Source: Trichodesmium sp. MAG_R02 (lineage in GTDB: Bacteria; Cyanobacteriota; Cyanobacteriia; Cyanobacteriales; Microcoleaceae). From it: a stretch of DNA of 36,135 nt. The position numbers and the translations under genes were made by a program. This document shows positions 28,049-36,135 of the stretch, piece after piece. Within the stretch, counting starts at the first letter, position 1. Each line of letters opens with the position of its first letter. Where the stretch lies: contig JAKQYE010000033.1 of NCBI GenBank assembly GCA_023356605.1, positions 1 through 36,135 on the forward strand. Direction: 5' to 3'. The notes under the pieces are model-generated. The model saw only the letters and a program-made list of their open reading frames with translations. It did not search any database and had not been told where the DNA came from.

Positions 28049-28762
28049 ATGTCAAATATAAGACCCAAAATGTTAGGGATTTTAGGAGGTATGGGGCCTC
28101 TAGCTTCTGCTGAATTCCTGAAAACAATTTATGAGTATAATCTACCTTTAACATCGGAACAAGATACCCCTAAAGTAATTCTATATTCCGATCCTAGTTT
28201 TCCCGATCGCACAGAGCTCTTACTGAAAGGAAATGAGATAATGTTACAAAATATACTCCTAGAAGTTTTGCCTAGATTAATTGACTTAGGAGTTACTAAA
28301 ATTATAATTTGTTGTATTACATCTCACTACTTGTTACCTCGTCTTCCTCAAGAATTCACACAAGATATAATTAGCTTAGTAGATGTTATTTTAAATTCAG
28401 TTGTAAAGACCCCTCAGTTATATTTATTACTCTGTACTAAGGGGACAATTCAACATAAAATATTTCAAAATCATCCCCTGTGGAATAACGCCAAAAAGTA
28501 CATATGTTTACCTAATCTAAAGGATCAGGAGTTAATTCATAACACGATATATAAAATTAAACAGCAAGGAAAAATTGTTCAAGCTCAAGATATTATTACA
28601 CATTTAAAATTGACTTATAAAGTAGATGCTTTAATCCCTGGGTGTACTGAACTACATTTACTCAGTAAATCTGCCAATAACATCATCAATTCGAATGTTA
28701 ATAATAACAGGGTTTTAGATCCATTAATATTAATTGCTCAAAAATTAAAACAATACTTATGA
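28049..28762 (+). CDS. Aspartate/glutamate racemase family protein
   Basis: The 237-aa cofactor-independent racemase begins LGILGGMGPLAS, the standard opening of the family, and keeps both catalytic cysteines: ICCITSH in the first half and PGCTELHLL in the second. It would interconvert L- and D-Asp or Glu in the cytosol. McyF of the microcystin cluster is a precedent for such a racemase inside an NRPS/PKS locus. Its stop codon overlaps the start of the following A-PCP gene (ATGA, 4 bp), tying its expression to that module and suggesting it supplies that module's substrate. Confidence 0.9.
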   Translation: MSNIRPKMLGILGGMGPLASAEFLKTIYEYNLPLTSEQDTPKVILYSDPSFPDRTELLLKGNEIMLQNILLEVLPRLIDLGVTKIIICCITSHYLLPRLPQEFTQDIISLVDVILNSVVKTPQLYLLLCTKGTIQHKIFQNHPLWNNAKKYICLPNLKDQELIHNTIYKIKQQGKIVQAQDIITHLKLTYKVDALIPGCTELHLLSKSANNIINSNVNNNRVLDPLILIAQKLKQYL

Positions 28763-30639
28763 AATATCCTCCTATTCACACTTGGTTTTCTCAGACAGCT
28801 CAACAGTTTGGTGAACAAATTGCTCTCTCTTATGGTGAGCAACAAATAACCTACAAACAACTTGAGGAAAAAACTAATAATCTAGCTAATTTTCTCATTC
28901 TAAATGGTCTGACAAAAGATGACTTTGTTTACATAATCACCCATGATTCAATTACTATTATAATAGCAATTTTAGCTACCTTAAAGGCAGGGGGAGTTTT
29001 TGTTCCATTGAGTCATAAAATACCAGGCAAACGACTCAAAAATATACTGCTACAAATTCCTCCAAATTGGCTAATTGTTGATCAATCAGTATTGGGTATT
29101 ATTGATACCCTTGATCTGTTTCAAAATCTTCAAGTTATTGTTAATAACAATTCTGATTTTATTCCGGCACTAAAAAACAATAAGACAAATGAATATCAAG
29201 ATTTTTGGAATCCCAGATCACTTAATATAGAGCGAGATCCTGATGGAATGTGCTATCTCTATTTTACATCAGGTTCAACGGGAAAACCCAAGGCTATTGC
29301 TGGTAGGTTAAAAGCAATTTCTCATTTCATTGACTGGGAAATTAATACTCTAACAATTGAACAGGCTTTTCGAGTCAGTCAACTAATAAATCCTGCTTTT
29401 GACGCCTTTTTAAGAGACATTTTTGTGCCTTTGTGTTCAGGGGGAGTAGTTTGTATTCCTGAAAATTTAGAAACAATTATTGATGGAAGAAAACTTGTAC
29501 ACTGGATTGATAAGCAACGAATTAATCTGATTCATTGTGTTCCTTCTTTATTCCGTTCTTTGCTACTGCAAGAATCTCCGCCGAACCAATTTTCAGCACT
29601 ACAATATATTTTATTGTCCGGGGAACCATTGTTACCAGCTGATGTTGATTGCTGGATTCAGCGTTATGGAAAACCCATCCAATTGATTAATCTTTATGGT
29701 GCCTCGGAAACAACTATGACTAAATTTTTCTACTTTGTTAAACCTTCAGATGGACAGAAAAAAACAATTCCTATTGGTAAACCAATGCCAGGTAGCACAG
29801 CCATTATTGTTGACAAAGCTGGTAAAGTTTGCTCTCCTGGTATGGTAGGAGAAATTTATATCCGAACTCCTTATATAACCTTGGGTTATTATCAGCAACC
29901 TGACTTAACAAAAGAAGTTTTTATTCAAAATCCTTTTACGGATAAAATCAATGATATTGTTTATAAAACAGGGGATTTAGGAAGAATTATTGCTGATGGC
30001 AATTTTGAATATCTAGGCCGTAAAGATCGACAGGTGAAAATTCGAGGTATTCGCATTGAATTAGCAGAAATTGAAAATGCACTACAGCAGCATCCTCTAA
30101 TTAGAGAAAGTGCTGTTTTAGCTTGGAAAGATGGACAAGAAAATCTCTATCTTTGTGCTTATTTAGTAGGAACAAAAACCTTAGATACTAGCAAAATTAG
30201 GGAATTTTTATTAGATAGATTGCCAGAAGCTATGATTCCAACTATATTTCAGCAACTCGAGAGCTTCCCTAAGACAGTTAGTGGGAAGATAGATAGGCGA
30301 TCGCTACCTGAACCCCAACTCCAACAACCAAACCGTCCCTTAATTGCACCGCGAACCCCCATAGAAGTAGAATTAGTCAAAATTTGGCAAAAAGTCTTAG
30401 AGGTGAATCCCATCAGTATTGAGGACAACTTCTTTGCTTTGGGAGGGCATTCTTTGTTAATCACTCAGTTAATGTCCAGTATTGATTTAGCATTTCAAAT
30501 TAAAATTCCCATAAAAACTTTATTTGAGTCTCCTACCTTAACTAGAATGGCAGATTCAATTGACACTTTACTCTGGCTACAAGAAACATCCACTACTAAC
30601 GTCGAAACGATAGATATGCTTGAGGAGGGAGAACTATAG
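28759..30639 (+). CDS. NRPS A-PCP didomain, probably loading an acidic amino acid
   Basis: The 626-aa protein has an adenylation domain (about 1-520; A3 YFTSGSTGKPKA from 168, K510) and a carrier domain with LGGHS, S565. There is no condensation domain; the C domain ending the preceding NRPS would fill that role. The specificity residues read D-A-R-H-L-S-L-M-T-K by alignment to GrsA. The DARH start resembles the McyB D-MeAsp code (DARHVGIFVK) and is close to the McyE D-Glu code (DPRHSGVVGK), both for residues joined through the side-chain carboxyl. With the coupled racemase this points to Asp, Glu or a derivative, perhaps D and iso-linked. This is moderate evidence, since the second half of the code does not match either. 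Confidence 0.92.
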   Translation: MKYPPIHTWFSQTAQQFGEQIALSYGEQQITYKQLEEKTNNLANFLILNGLTKDDFVYIITHDSITIIIAILATLKAGGVFVPLSHKIPGKRLKNILLQIPPNWLIVDQSVLGIIDTLDLFQNLQVIVNNNSDFIPALKNNKTNEYQDFWNPRSLNIERDPDGMCYLYFTSGSTGKPKAIAGRLKAISHFIDWEINTLTIEQAFRVSQLINPAFDAFLRDIFVPLCSGGVVCIPENLETIIDGRKLVHWIDKQRINLIHCVPSLFRSLLLQESPPNQFSALQYILLSGEPLLPADVDCWIQRYGKPIQLINLYGASETTMTKFFYFVKPSDGQKKTIPIGKPMPGSTAIIVDKAGKVCSPGMVGEIYIRTPYITLGYYQQPDLTKEVFIQNPFTDKINDIVYKTGDLGRIIADGNFEYLGRKDRQVKIRGIRIELAEIENALQQHPLIRESAVLAWKDGQENLYLCAYLVGTKTLDTSKIREFLLDRLPEAMIPTIFQQLESFPKTVSGKIDRRSLPEPQLQQPNRPLIAPRTPIEVELVKIWQKVLEVNPISIEDNFFALGGHSLLITQLMSSIDLAFQIKIPIKTLFESPTLTRMADSIDTLLWLQETSTTNVETIDMLEEGEL

Positions 30640-30645
30640 AACTTT

Positions 30646-30692
30646 GGAGATTTGTGCAATATCTGAGAAGATCTCCCTTGTCTCCCTTTTTT
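30646..30692 (+). terminator. Weak hairpin with T-rich tail after the A-PCP gene
   Basis: GGAGAT (30646-30651) pairs with ATCTCC (30671-30676) across a 19-nt loop, followed by TCTCCCTTTTTTCT. The loop is long and the stem short, so termination would be partial at best. It opens the 629-bp gap before the last NRPS. Confidence 0.25.
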
Positions 30693-30847
30693 CTAGAAAC
30701 TAATGTCGTTCATTCCAGAAAGTATCAACGGTTTCCCATGGAGTTACTAATTTCTGTGAATCAAAATGTTTTTTTTGTTAAATTATCTGAATAATAACAG
30801 TTGCTTATTTCCTCTAATATAGGTTTGATTGATGAACTGAAAGTAGC

Positions 30848-31159
30848 CTAATTATATTGATGAAATTTAGTAATTGAATAAGCAACAAAAGGATTTGAAT
30901 TCCCTAATGTAACTTTTTTATTTTGCATCATAGAAGTATGGAAATGTTTCCAAGGTGGCATAGCAGCTTGTAAAGGATCATAAAACATTTCCAGATATTT
31001 AGGAATAATTCGTAGGAGATGTTTTTGGGATTCCAAAGGAAAAGCAGAGAGACTAATACCTTCTCTAGGTTTTAATGGTTGGATTTGATTACTGTTCCGT
31101 GCTTTTTTCACTGAGAGACAATTAGGATCAAGAATATCAATTACTTTTTCTTGGGACAA
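30848..31159 (-). CDS. Hypothetical protein or gene remnant inside the NRPS operon
   Basis: An open frame of 103 codons from ATG-equivalent TTG at 31159 runs against the surrounding genes. Its composition looks protein-like (for example LLRIIPKYLEMFYDPLQAAMPPWKHF), and the frame stays open upstream to about 31208 with residues YEVNLGLHRDLIK, so the visible start may not be the real one. I recognise no family. No good ribosome binding site or ATG start is seen. The simplest reading is the truncated remainder of an older minus-strand gene in the 629-bp gap between two NRPS genes. A small functional gene remains possible. Confidence 0.35.
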   Translation of the reverse strand: MSQEKVIDILDPNCLSVKKARNSNQIQPLKPREGISLSAFPLESQKHLLRIIPKYLEMFYDPLQAAMPPWKHFHTSMMQNKKVTLGNSNPFVAYSITKFHQYN

Positions 31160-31268
31160 TTTAATCAGATCACGATGAAGCCCTAAATTGACTTCATATG
31201 GCCGCTATACTATTCTCTCAAATGAAATTTTTAGCTCCACAACTTAAATTTAATACTCTATACAACAT

Positions 31269-34200
31269 ATGAGATTAATAGATTTATTAGCCCAACTTCG
31301 TAAACTCAATATCAAACTCTGGGTTGAGGGGGAACGTCTACGATATAGCGCACCTTCAGATACCTTAACCCCAGAATTAAAAGCTAATTTAGTTGAAAAA
31401 AAAGCAGAAATAATTCAATTTTTACGTCAAAATGCTGCTCAAAAAGGTGAAACATCCCCAGACTTACAACCTATCAAAAAATTGGCCCGTCCCCCAAAAA
31501 TTCCCCTTTCTTTTGCACAACAACGGTTGTGGTTTTTAGAACAGTTAAACCCCAATACCAGTACCTATAATATGCCAGGGGTGCTGCAACTTCAAGGTAA
31601 GTTAGACTGTGCCTCCTTGGAAAATAGTCTCAATCAGATCGTAAAGCGCCATGAAATTTGTCGCACGGTCTTTACAGTCGAAGACGGAAACCCCATTCAA
31701 GTCATTATTCCTGAATTAAGCATTACTTTAAGGAAAATTGACCTCACAAACCTGTCTACTTCTGAGCATACAAGTCAAATTCAGCAATTAATTCAAGAAG
31801 AAGCGTCTCAACCCTTCGATTTAACCAAAGCTCCCTTATTGCGCTCCCTATTACTCCAGCTCACACCCTCAGACAATATTCTCAGTTTAGTCATTCATCA
31901 TATTATTTTTGATGCCTGGTCAATGGATGTACTTATCAGAGAATTAACCGCACTTTATTCCGCTTTTAAAGGACAAAAACCCTCATCCCTACCAGAATTA
32001 CCGCTTCAGTATGCGGATTTCGCTATTTGGCAACGCCAAACCTTATCAGAGGAACGTTTAGCCTCTGTGATCGCGTATTGGAAACGACAATTAGGAGATC
32101 CCTTACCCGTCTTACAACTTCCGAGTGATTATCCTCATCCTCCTGTTCCTAGTTTTCAAGGTCGCCGTTATGCCTTTCATTTATCAGTGTCTTTAACGGA
32201 AAAACTGAAAACCTTGAGCCAGAAACAAGGGGTAACTCTGTTTATGCTTTTGTTGGCAGCTTATTTAACCTTACTCTATCGTTATACTGGGGAAACAGAT
32301 CTGTTAGTAGGAACAGCGATCGCTGGAAGAACACACCCTAATTTAGCCTCGTTGTTTGGCTGTTTTGTTAACACCCTTGTCCTCAGAAACAATTTATCTG
32401 GCAATCCTTCCTTTGTCACCCTGTTAGAACGAGTTAAACAGGTTGCCCTAGAGAGCTATAATTATCAAGATGTTCCCTTTGAGCAATTAGTAGAAGCATT
32501 ACAGCCACACAGAAATCTCAGCCATTCTCCATTATTTCAAGTCGGATTTGCTTTTTATCCAGAACCGAGGGAAGAATTAATCTTACAGGGATTGAGGGTG
32601 ACTCCATTAAACTTTGATAGCAGTACCTCTAAACTAGATTTAACTCTATCTTTAAGACCCAATGGCAAGGAATTACAAGGTTGGATCGAGTATAGCCTGG
32701 ATTTATTTACAGAAGCCACAATTATTCGGTTATTAGGTCACTGGGAAATTCTGCTAGAAGGAATTACAGCTAATCCTCAACAGTCACTCGATAAGTTACC
32801 TTTATTAACTCCAAGGGAAAAAGAACAACTCCTGTGGGAATGGAATCAGACGGTTCGAGATTATCCCCAACAGAGATGTATTCACCAACAATTTGAACGT
32901 CAAGCGAGAGAAACTCCCGAGGCGATCGCTTTGGAGTTTGAACGGCAAACTCTAACTTACGCCCAATTAAATCAAAAAGCGAACCAACTGGCTCATTATT
33001 TACAAAAGCAGGGAGTTGCACCAGAGGTGAAGGTGGGGATTTATTTAAAGAGATCGCCCCTAATGTTAATCGCCTTATTGGGTGTTTTCAAAGCGGGAGG
33101 AGCATATATTCCCTTAGATTCTGCTTATCCTCAAGAAAGATTAGGCTTTATGCTAGCAGATGGGGATGTATCCTTGGTGTTAACTCAGGATGGGTTAGAT
33201 GCTTCTTTAGAGATGGTAATGAACTTAGCACAGCAAAAATACCCTCTTTCTCATCCACAAGTATTGTGTCTTGATTCGTCCTTAGAAAGTTTAGCTCAAG
33301 AAAGTCAAGACAACCCAGATTGTCAAGTTAAACCTACGCATTTAGCTTATATTCTCTATACTTCCGGTTCTACAGGCCAACCCAAGGGAGTTGAAGTCGA
33401 ACATCGAGGATTGCTCAATCTGGCCATCGCCCAAAGTCAAGCATTTCACGTCAACCAAGAGAGTCGGGTGCTTCAATTTGCCTCCTTTAATTTTGATGCG
33501 TCTGTGAGCGAAATTTTTATGACTTGGGTCGCTGGGGGAACCCTTTGCTTAGTGAAATCAGAGACCTTATTAGTTGGAGACACCTTAATTCGCTGTTTAG
33601 AGGAATTAGAGATTACCGTTGTCACTCTACCTCCGTCTGTCTTAGCTGTTCTTCCAACCACTCAATTACCTCACTTAAAAAGTCTAATTCTCGCGGGGGA
33701 AACTCCTTCCCTAGATGTGGTAAAACGTTGGTCATCCAATCGGGAGCTTTTTAATGCTTACGGACCAACAGAAGCCACAGTCTGCGCTACTATCGGTAAA
33801 TGGGATCCGAATCAGTTACCCCATCGCCTTTCCATCGGTCGTCCAATCGCGAATACTCAAGTCTATATTCTCGATCGCCATCTTCAACCCGTTCCTGTGG
33901 GTATTACCGGGGAAATGTATCTTGGTGGGGTAGGAATTGCTCGATGTTATCACAAAAAAGAGGATTTAACCACACAGACTTTTATTCCCCATCCGTTTGC
34001 GGAGTCATCCTCAAAAAAATTATACAAAACCGGAGATTTAGCTCGTTACCTCCCAGACGGACAAATTGAGTTTTTAGGTCGTCGAGATCGTCAGGTTAAA
34101 ATTCGGGGGTTTCGCCTAGAAATCCGAGAAATAGAAGCTATGTTAAACCAACATCCCCAAGTTTTAACCGGTGTTGTTGAGTTGATCGTAGAGGGAGAGG

Positions 34201-35507
34201 AAAAAAGTTTAGTTGCTTATGTAGTATCTCCTGGTCTAGAAACCTCAGATATTAGAGCTTATTTAAGGCAATATTTACCCGCTTATATGATTCCTTCCCA
34301 GTTTATTAAACTGGACTCCTTACCCTTAACTGCCAATGGAAAAATTGATCGCGGTGCTTTACCGAGTCCAAGCATTACTCAGTCGAGCGCAGACATTCTA
34401 CAACCAAGGGATAACCTCGAACTAGAACTATTAAACATTTGGGAAAACGTTCTCCGCCATCGACCGATTAGCATCACCGATAATTTTTTTGAAATTGGCG
34501 GTCATTCTCTGTTAGCTGTTCGTTTAATGGCACTGATTGAAGAACGCTTAGGAAGTATTCTCCCACTCTCCACCCTATTTCAAGAGGGAAGCATTGAGAA
34601 TTTAGCGACAATTATTCGTTCTGCTCCTCAATCTCGTCCTTGGTCGCCCTTAGTCAGAATTAAAACTGGACAATCCCAACTGCCTTTTTTCTGTGTTCAT
34701 CCCATTGGTGGTAATGTTTTAGGATATGTGGATTTAGCCCGTTATTTAGCCCCAGAACAACCCTTTTATGGTTTACAGGCACCTGGACTTGAAGAGGGAC
34801 AATCTCCTTACCAAAATATCCCGGATTTAGCGGCTTACTATCTGGATGTAGTAGGGCAAGTTTTACCGAAAGAAACCCCCTACTGTTTAGGCGGTCAATC
34901 TTTTGGTGGTTTGGTGGCTTTTGAAATAGCCCAACAAATTCAACAGCGTGGTCAAACAGTGGCGTTATTAGTCATAATGGATACACCGGCTCCCCTTAAT
35001 GGCTTAACCGATGAGAAAATTGATGATGCAATGTGGTTAGTCAAGCGAGCAGAGGTGTTAGAGCGTTTTTTCGGGAAATCTCTGGGCGTTTCCTGGGATG
35101 AACTCAAAAAACTAGATCCCCAAGCGCAATTTAACTACTTTTTACAAAAAATGAGGTTAGCTAATCTCATCCCTCCAGATGCGGGAGAATTGCTAATATA
35201 CCGTCTCTTGGCTCTGCAAAAAGCCTCTCATCAAGCCTTATTGAACTATATTCCCCAAGTTTATGACGGAAAAATTACCCTACTGCGAGCATCTGAAATG
35301 GTAGCTAAAGATAGGGGAGGCGTATTTGCTGAGAGTTTTACCAAACCGGCCTTGGGTTGGAGAGAATTAACCACACACCCAATCGAGATTTATGATGTTC
35401 CAGGCAATCACATAACGATGCTAACCCCTCCTCATGTCCGAACTTTAGCCCAAATTCTGCAATCCTGTCTCAGTACAGTCCTCTCATCAACGGATAATTT
35501 ACAGTAA
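31269..35507 (+). CDS. Terminal NRPS: TubC docking - C - A(Tyr) - PCP - thioesterase
   Basis: The 1412-aa synthetase adds the last residue and releases the product. Residues 1-55 (MRLIDLLAQLRKLNIKLW...) form a TubC-type N-terminal docking domain. The C domain (about 75-500) has H210-H-I-I-F-D-A-W: the active His is present but the usual DG is DA. The A domain (A3 at 697, K1025) reads D-A-S-T-I-A-A-V-C-K, close to the GrsA Phe code and, as I recall, used for Tyr in cyanobacterial peptides; Phe is the alternative. PCP has S1080 (IGGHSL). The type I thioesterase (about 1140-1405) has the triad S1211 (GQSFGG), D1238 and H1381. Whether it hydrolyses or macrocyclises cannot be told from sequence. 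Confidence 0.95.
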   Translation: MRLIDLLAQLRKLNIKLWVEGERLRYSAPSDTLTPELKANLVEKKAEIIQFLRQNAAQKGETSPDLQPIKKLARPPKIPLSFAQQRLWFLEQLNPNTSTYNMPGVLQLQGKLDCASLENSLNQIVKRHEICRTVFTVEDGNPIQVIIPELSITLRKIDLTNLSTSEHTSQIQQLIQEEASQPFDLTKAPLLRSLLLQLTPSDNILSLVIHHIIFDAWSMDVLIRELTALYSAFKGQKPSSLPELPLQYADFAIWQRQTLSEERLASVIAYWKRQLGDPLPVLQLPSDYPHPPVPSFQGRRYAFHLSVSLTEKLKTLSQKQGVTLFMLLLAAYLTLLYRYTGETDLLVGTAIAGRTHPNLASLFGCFVNTLVLRNNLSGNPSFVTLLERVKQVALESYNYQDVPFEQLVEALQPHRNLSHSPLFQVGFAFYPEPREELILQGLRVTPLNFDSSTSKLDLTLSLRPNGKELQGWIEYSLDLFTEATIIRLLGHWEILLEGITANPQQSLDKLPLLTPREKEQLLWEWNQTVRDYPQQRCIHQQFERQARETPEAIALEFERQTLTYAQLNQKANQLAHYLQKQGVAPEVKVGIYLKRSPLMLIALLGVFKAGGAYIPLDSAYPQERLGFMLADGDVSLVLTQDGLDASLEMVMNLAQQKYPLSHPQVLCLDSSLESLAQESQDNPDCQVKPTHLAYILYTSGSTGQPKGVEVEHRGLLNLAIAQSQAFHVNQESRVLQFASFNFDASVSEIFMTWVAGGTLCLVKSETLLVGDTLIRCLEELEITVVTLPPSVLAVLPTTQLPHLKSLILAGETPSLDVVKRWSSNRELFNAYGPTEATVCATIGKWDPNQLPHRLSIGRPIANTQVYILDRHLQPVPVGITGEMYLGGVGIARCYHKKEDLTTQTFIPHPFAESSSKKLYKTGDLARYLPDGQIEFLGRRDRQVKIRGFRLEIREIEAMLNQHPQVLTGVVELIVEGEEKSLVAYVVSPGLETSDIRAYLRQYLPAYMIPSQFIKLDSLPLTANGKIDRGALPSPSITQSSADILQPRDNLELELLNIWENVLRHRPISITDNFFEIGGHSLLAVRLMALIEERLGSILPLSTLFQEGSIENLATIIRSAPQSRPWSPLVRIKTGQSQLPFFCVHPIGGNVLGYVDLARYLAPEQPFYGLQAPGLEEGQSPYQNIPDLAAYYLDVVGQVLPKETPYCLGGQSFGGLVAFEIAQQIQQRGQTVALLVIMDTPAPLNGLTDEKIDDAMWLVKRAEVLERFFGKSLGVSWDELKKLDPQAQFNYFLQKMRLANLIPPDAGELLIYRLLALQKASHQALLNYIPQVYDGKITLLRASEMVAKDRGGVFAESFTKPALGWRELTTHPIEIYDVPGNHITMLTPPHVRTLAQILQSCLSTVLSSTDNLQ

Positions 35508-35585
35508 GAAAATTATTGCCAAATAAGGGCTTGTTGAGGTTTGAGCTATTTATAGCTGGACCAAATCGTGGGATTCGTTTCACCT

Positions 35586-35629
35586 CAAATAAGCTAAAAA
35601 GCTGATGATACTGTTGTATAGCTTATTTG
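35586..35629 (+). terminator. Inverted repeat downstream of the last NRPS
   Basis: CAAATAAGCTA (35586-35596) and TAGCTTATTTG (35619-35629) form a perfect 11-bp stem with a 22-nt loop, 79 bp after the thioesterase stop. There is no long T tract, so it is a candidate transcript end, not a textbook terminator. Confidence 0.35.
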
Positions 35630-35883
35630 CTGTCACAACTGATTACAGATGAGGTGTAAATCCTCCCTCCAGATCCAGGAGTGAAAGCATAACCCCTACC
35701 TTAATGGATGCAAGTAATATTATGTCCGGGTGAATAATTATAATTAAAGCTTTTAGTTGGTCAAAAGCAATATATACAGTTATCGCTAAAGCTCAACTAA
35801 AAACAAGAACTTTTTCTCACTAATTATCCGGATATAATAGCGGTTTTCAAATTGATGAACTACATCACCATAACCAAAACCTT

Positions 35884-35911
35884 GTAGGGACGTTGCATGC
35901 AACGTCCCTAC
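35884..35911. repeat. 28-bp perfect palindrome
   Basis: The half-site GTAGGGACGTTGCA is followed immediately by its exact reverse complement, with no spacer. Such palindromes are dispersed repeats in many cyanobacterial genomes. It lies in the non-coding right edge (35508-36135), where I see no open frame worth calling. Confidence 0.85.
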
Positions 35912-35948
35912 TGTGGTCTACCAACATGAAAACTGCTGTAATATAGAA

Positions 35949-36038
35949 CAGGACTTACGCAAAGACACTAGTTGTAGTGTAAATATCGGAAATAATTATC
36001 AAAAATACACCACATATAGAAGCAATACGTAAGTCCTG
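35949..36038. mobile_element. 90-bp MITE-like element, second full copy
   Basis: It opens CAGGACTTACGCA, ends TACGTAAGTCCTG, and matches the element at 4332-4421 in length and throughout most of its interior (AAAGACACTA, AGTGTAAATATC, TTATCAAAAATRCAC). The copies lie near the two ends of the window on either side of the biosynthetic genes. Confidence 0.75.
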
Positions 36039-36135
36039 ATAGAATATATAGTCGTTTTAATTAAGATTGAAACAAAAATTGAGTATAATAAAATTAAGTC
36101 AACTAGAAACTATTTTGAACTATGCCTTACAGTTT

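Noticed and set aside
30249..30464. Antisense open frames inside the large PKS/NRPS genes
   Set aside because: Many frames of 60-90 codons appear on the other strand or frame of the big genes. They overlap conserved catalytic motifs, have no ribosome binding sites and look like shadows.
8033..35507. Microginin or microcystin synthetase
   Set aside because: Single features match (FAAL with AMT for microginin; racemase and DARH-type code for microcystin), but module order, the Asp-E module, the halogenase set and the domain order of the PKS fit neither.
35640..35740. Possible end of an IS200/IS605-type element or structured RNA
   Set aside because: GAGGTGTAAATCCTC and nearby short complementarities fold locally, but no transposase or clear boundary is visible, so I could not support a call.

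Overview
The window looks cyanobacterial. Codon use is A/T-leaning (rough impression about 40% GC), HIP1 octamers (GCGATCGC) recur through the coding DNA, and the gene families are typical of cyanobacterial secondary metabolism: a ProcM-like LanM, a Nif11-type leader peptide, FAAL-started hybrid PKS/NRPS genes and WelO5-like halogenases. Small palindromic and MITE-like repeats lie at the edges. I cannot name a genus from sequence alone.

Layout. Left block, minus strand (201-5951): a class II lanthipeptide synthetase (LanM), a small calycin-like protein, a decayed halogenase copy among mobile-element repeats, and an intact WelO5-like Fe(II)/2-oxoglutarate (2OG) halogenase. A divergent regulatory region (5952-6481) follows. 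From 6482 everything substantial is on the plus strand: a 106-aa Nif11-like precursor peptide with a short Cys/Ser/Thr-rich tail, a second WelO5-like halogenase, a fatty acyl-AMP ligase (FAAL), a SyrB2/HctB-like halogenase fused to an ACP, a 2383-aa PKS (KS-AT-ACP-AMT-cMT-C), a DUF6817-like protein, a TauD-type oxygenase, a third WelO5-like halogenase, a 2025-aa NRPS (degenerate C - A - PCP - E - C), an FkbM methyltransferase, an Asp/Glu racemase, an A-PCP protein, and a terminal NRPS (TubC docking - C - A - PCP - TE). The right edge (35508-36135) is non-coding, with a 28-bp perfect palindrome and a 90-bp MITE-like element that also occurs at 4332-4421.

How it may work together (inference). 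The FAAL loads a fatty acid onto the ACP of the HxA halogenase, which chlorinates an unactivated carbon, as in HctA/HctB of hectochlorin. The PKS adds malonate, transaminates the beta-ketone and probably alpha-methylates, giving a chlorinated beta-amino acid. NRPS modules then add Asp (code DLTKVGHVGK, epimerised, probably beta-hydroxylated by the TauD enzyme), an acidic residue (code DARHLSLMTK, close to the D-MeAsp and D-Glu codes of microcystin synthetase, with a coupled racemase) and Tyr (code DASTIAAVCK), and the TE releases the product. That predicts a chlorinated lipopeptide with three amino acids.

The most unusual points are four Fe/2OG halogenases of two distinct classes (one HxA, three HxG) in one locus, and a LanM/precursor pair interleaved with two of the HxG halogenases. 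This raises the possibility of a halogenated lanthipeptide or a RiPP/PKS-NRPS hybrid. No LanT, leader peptidase, phosphopantetheinyl transferase or transporter is visible here.
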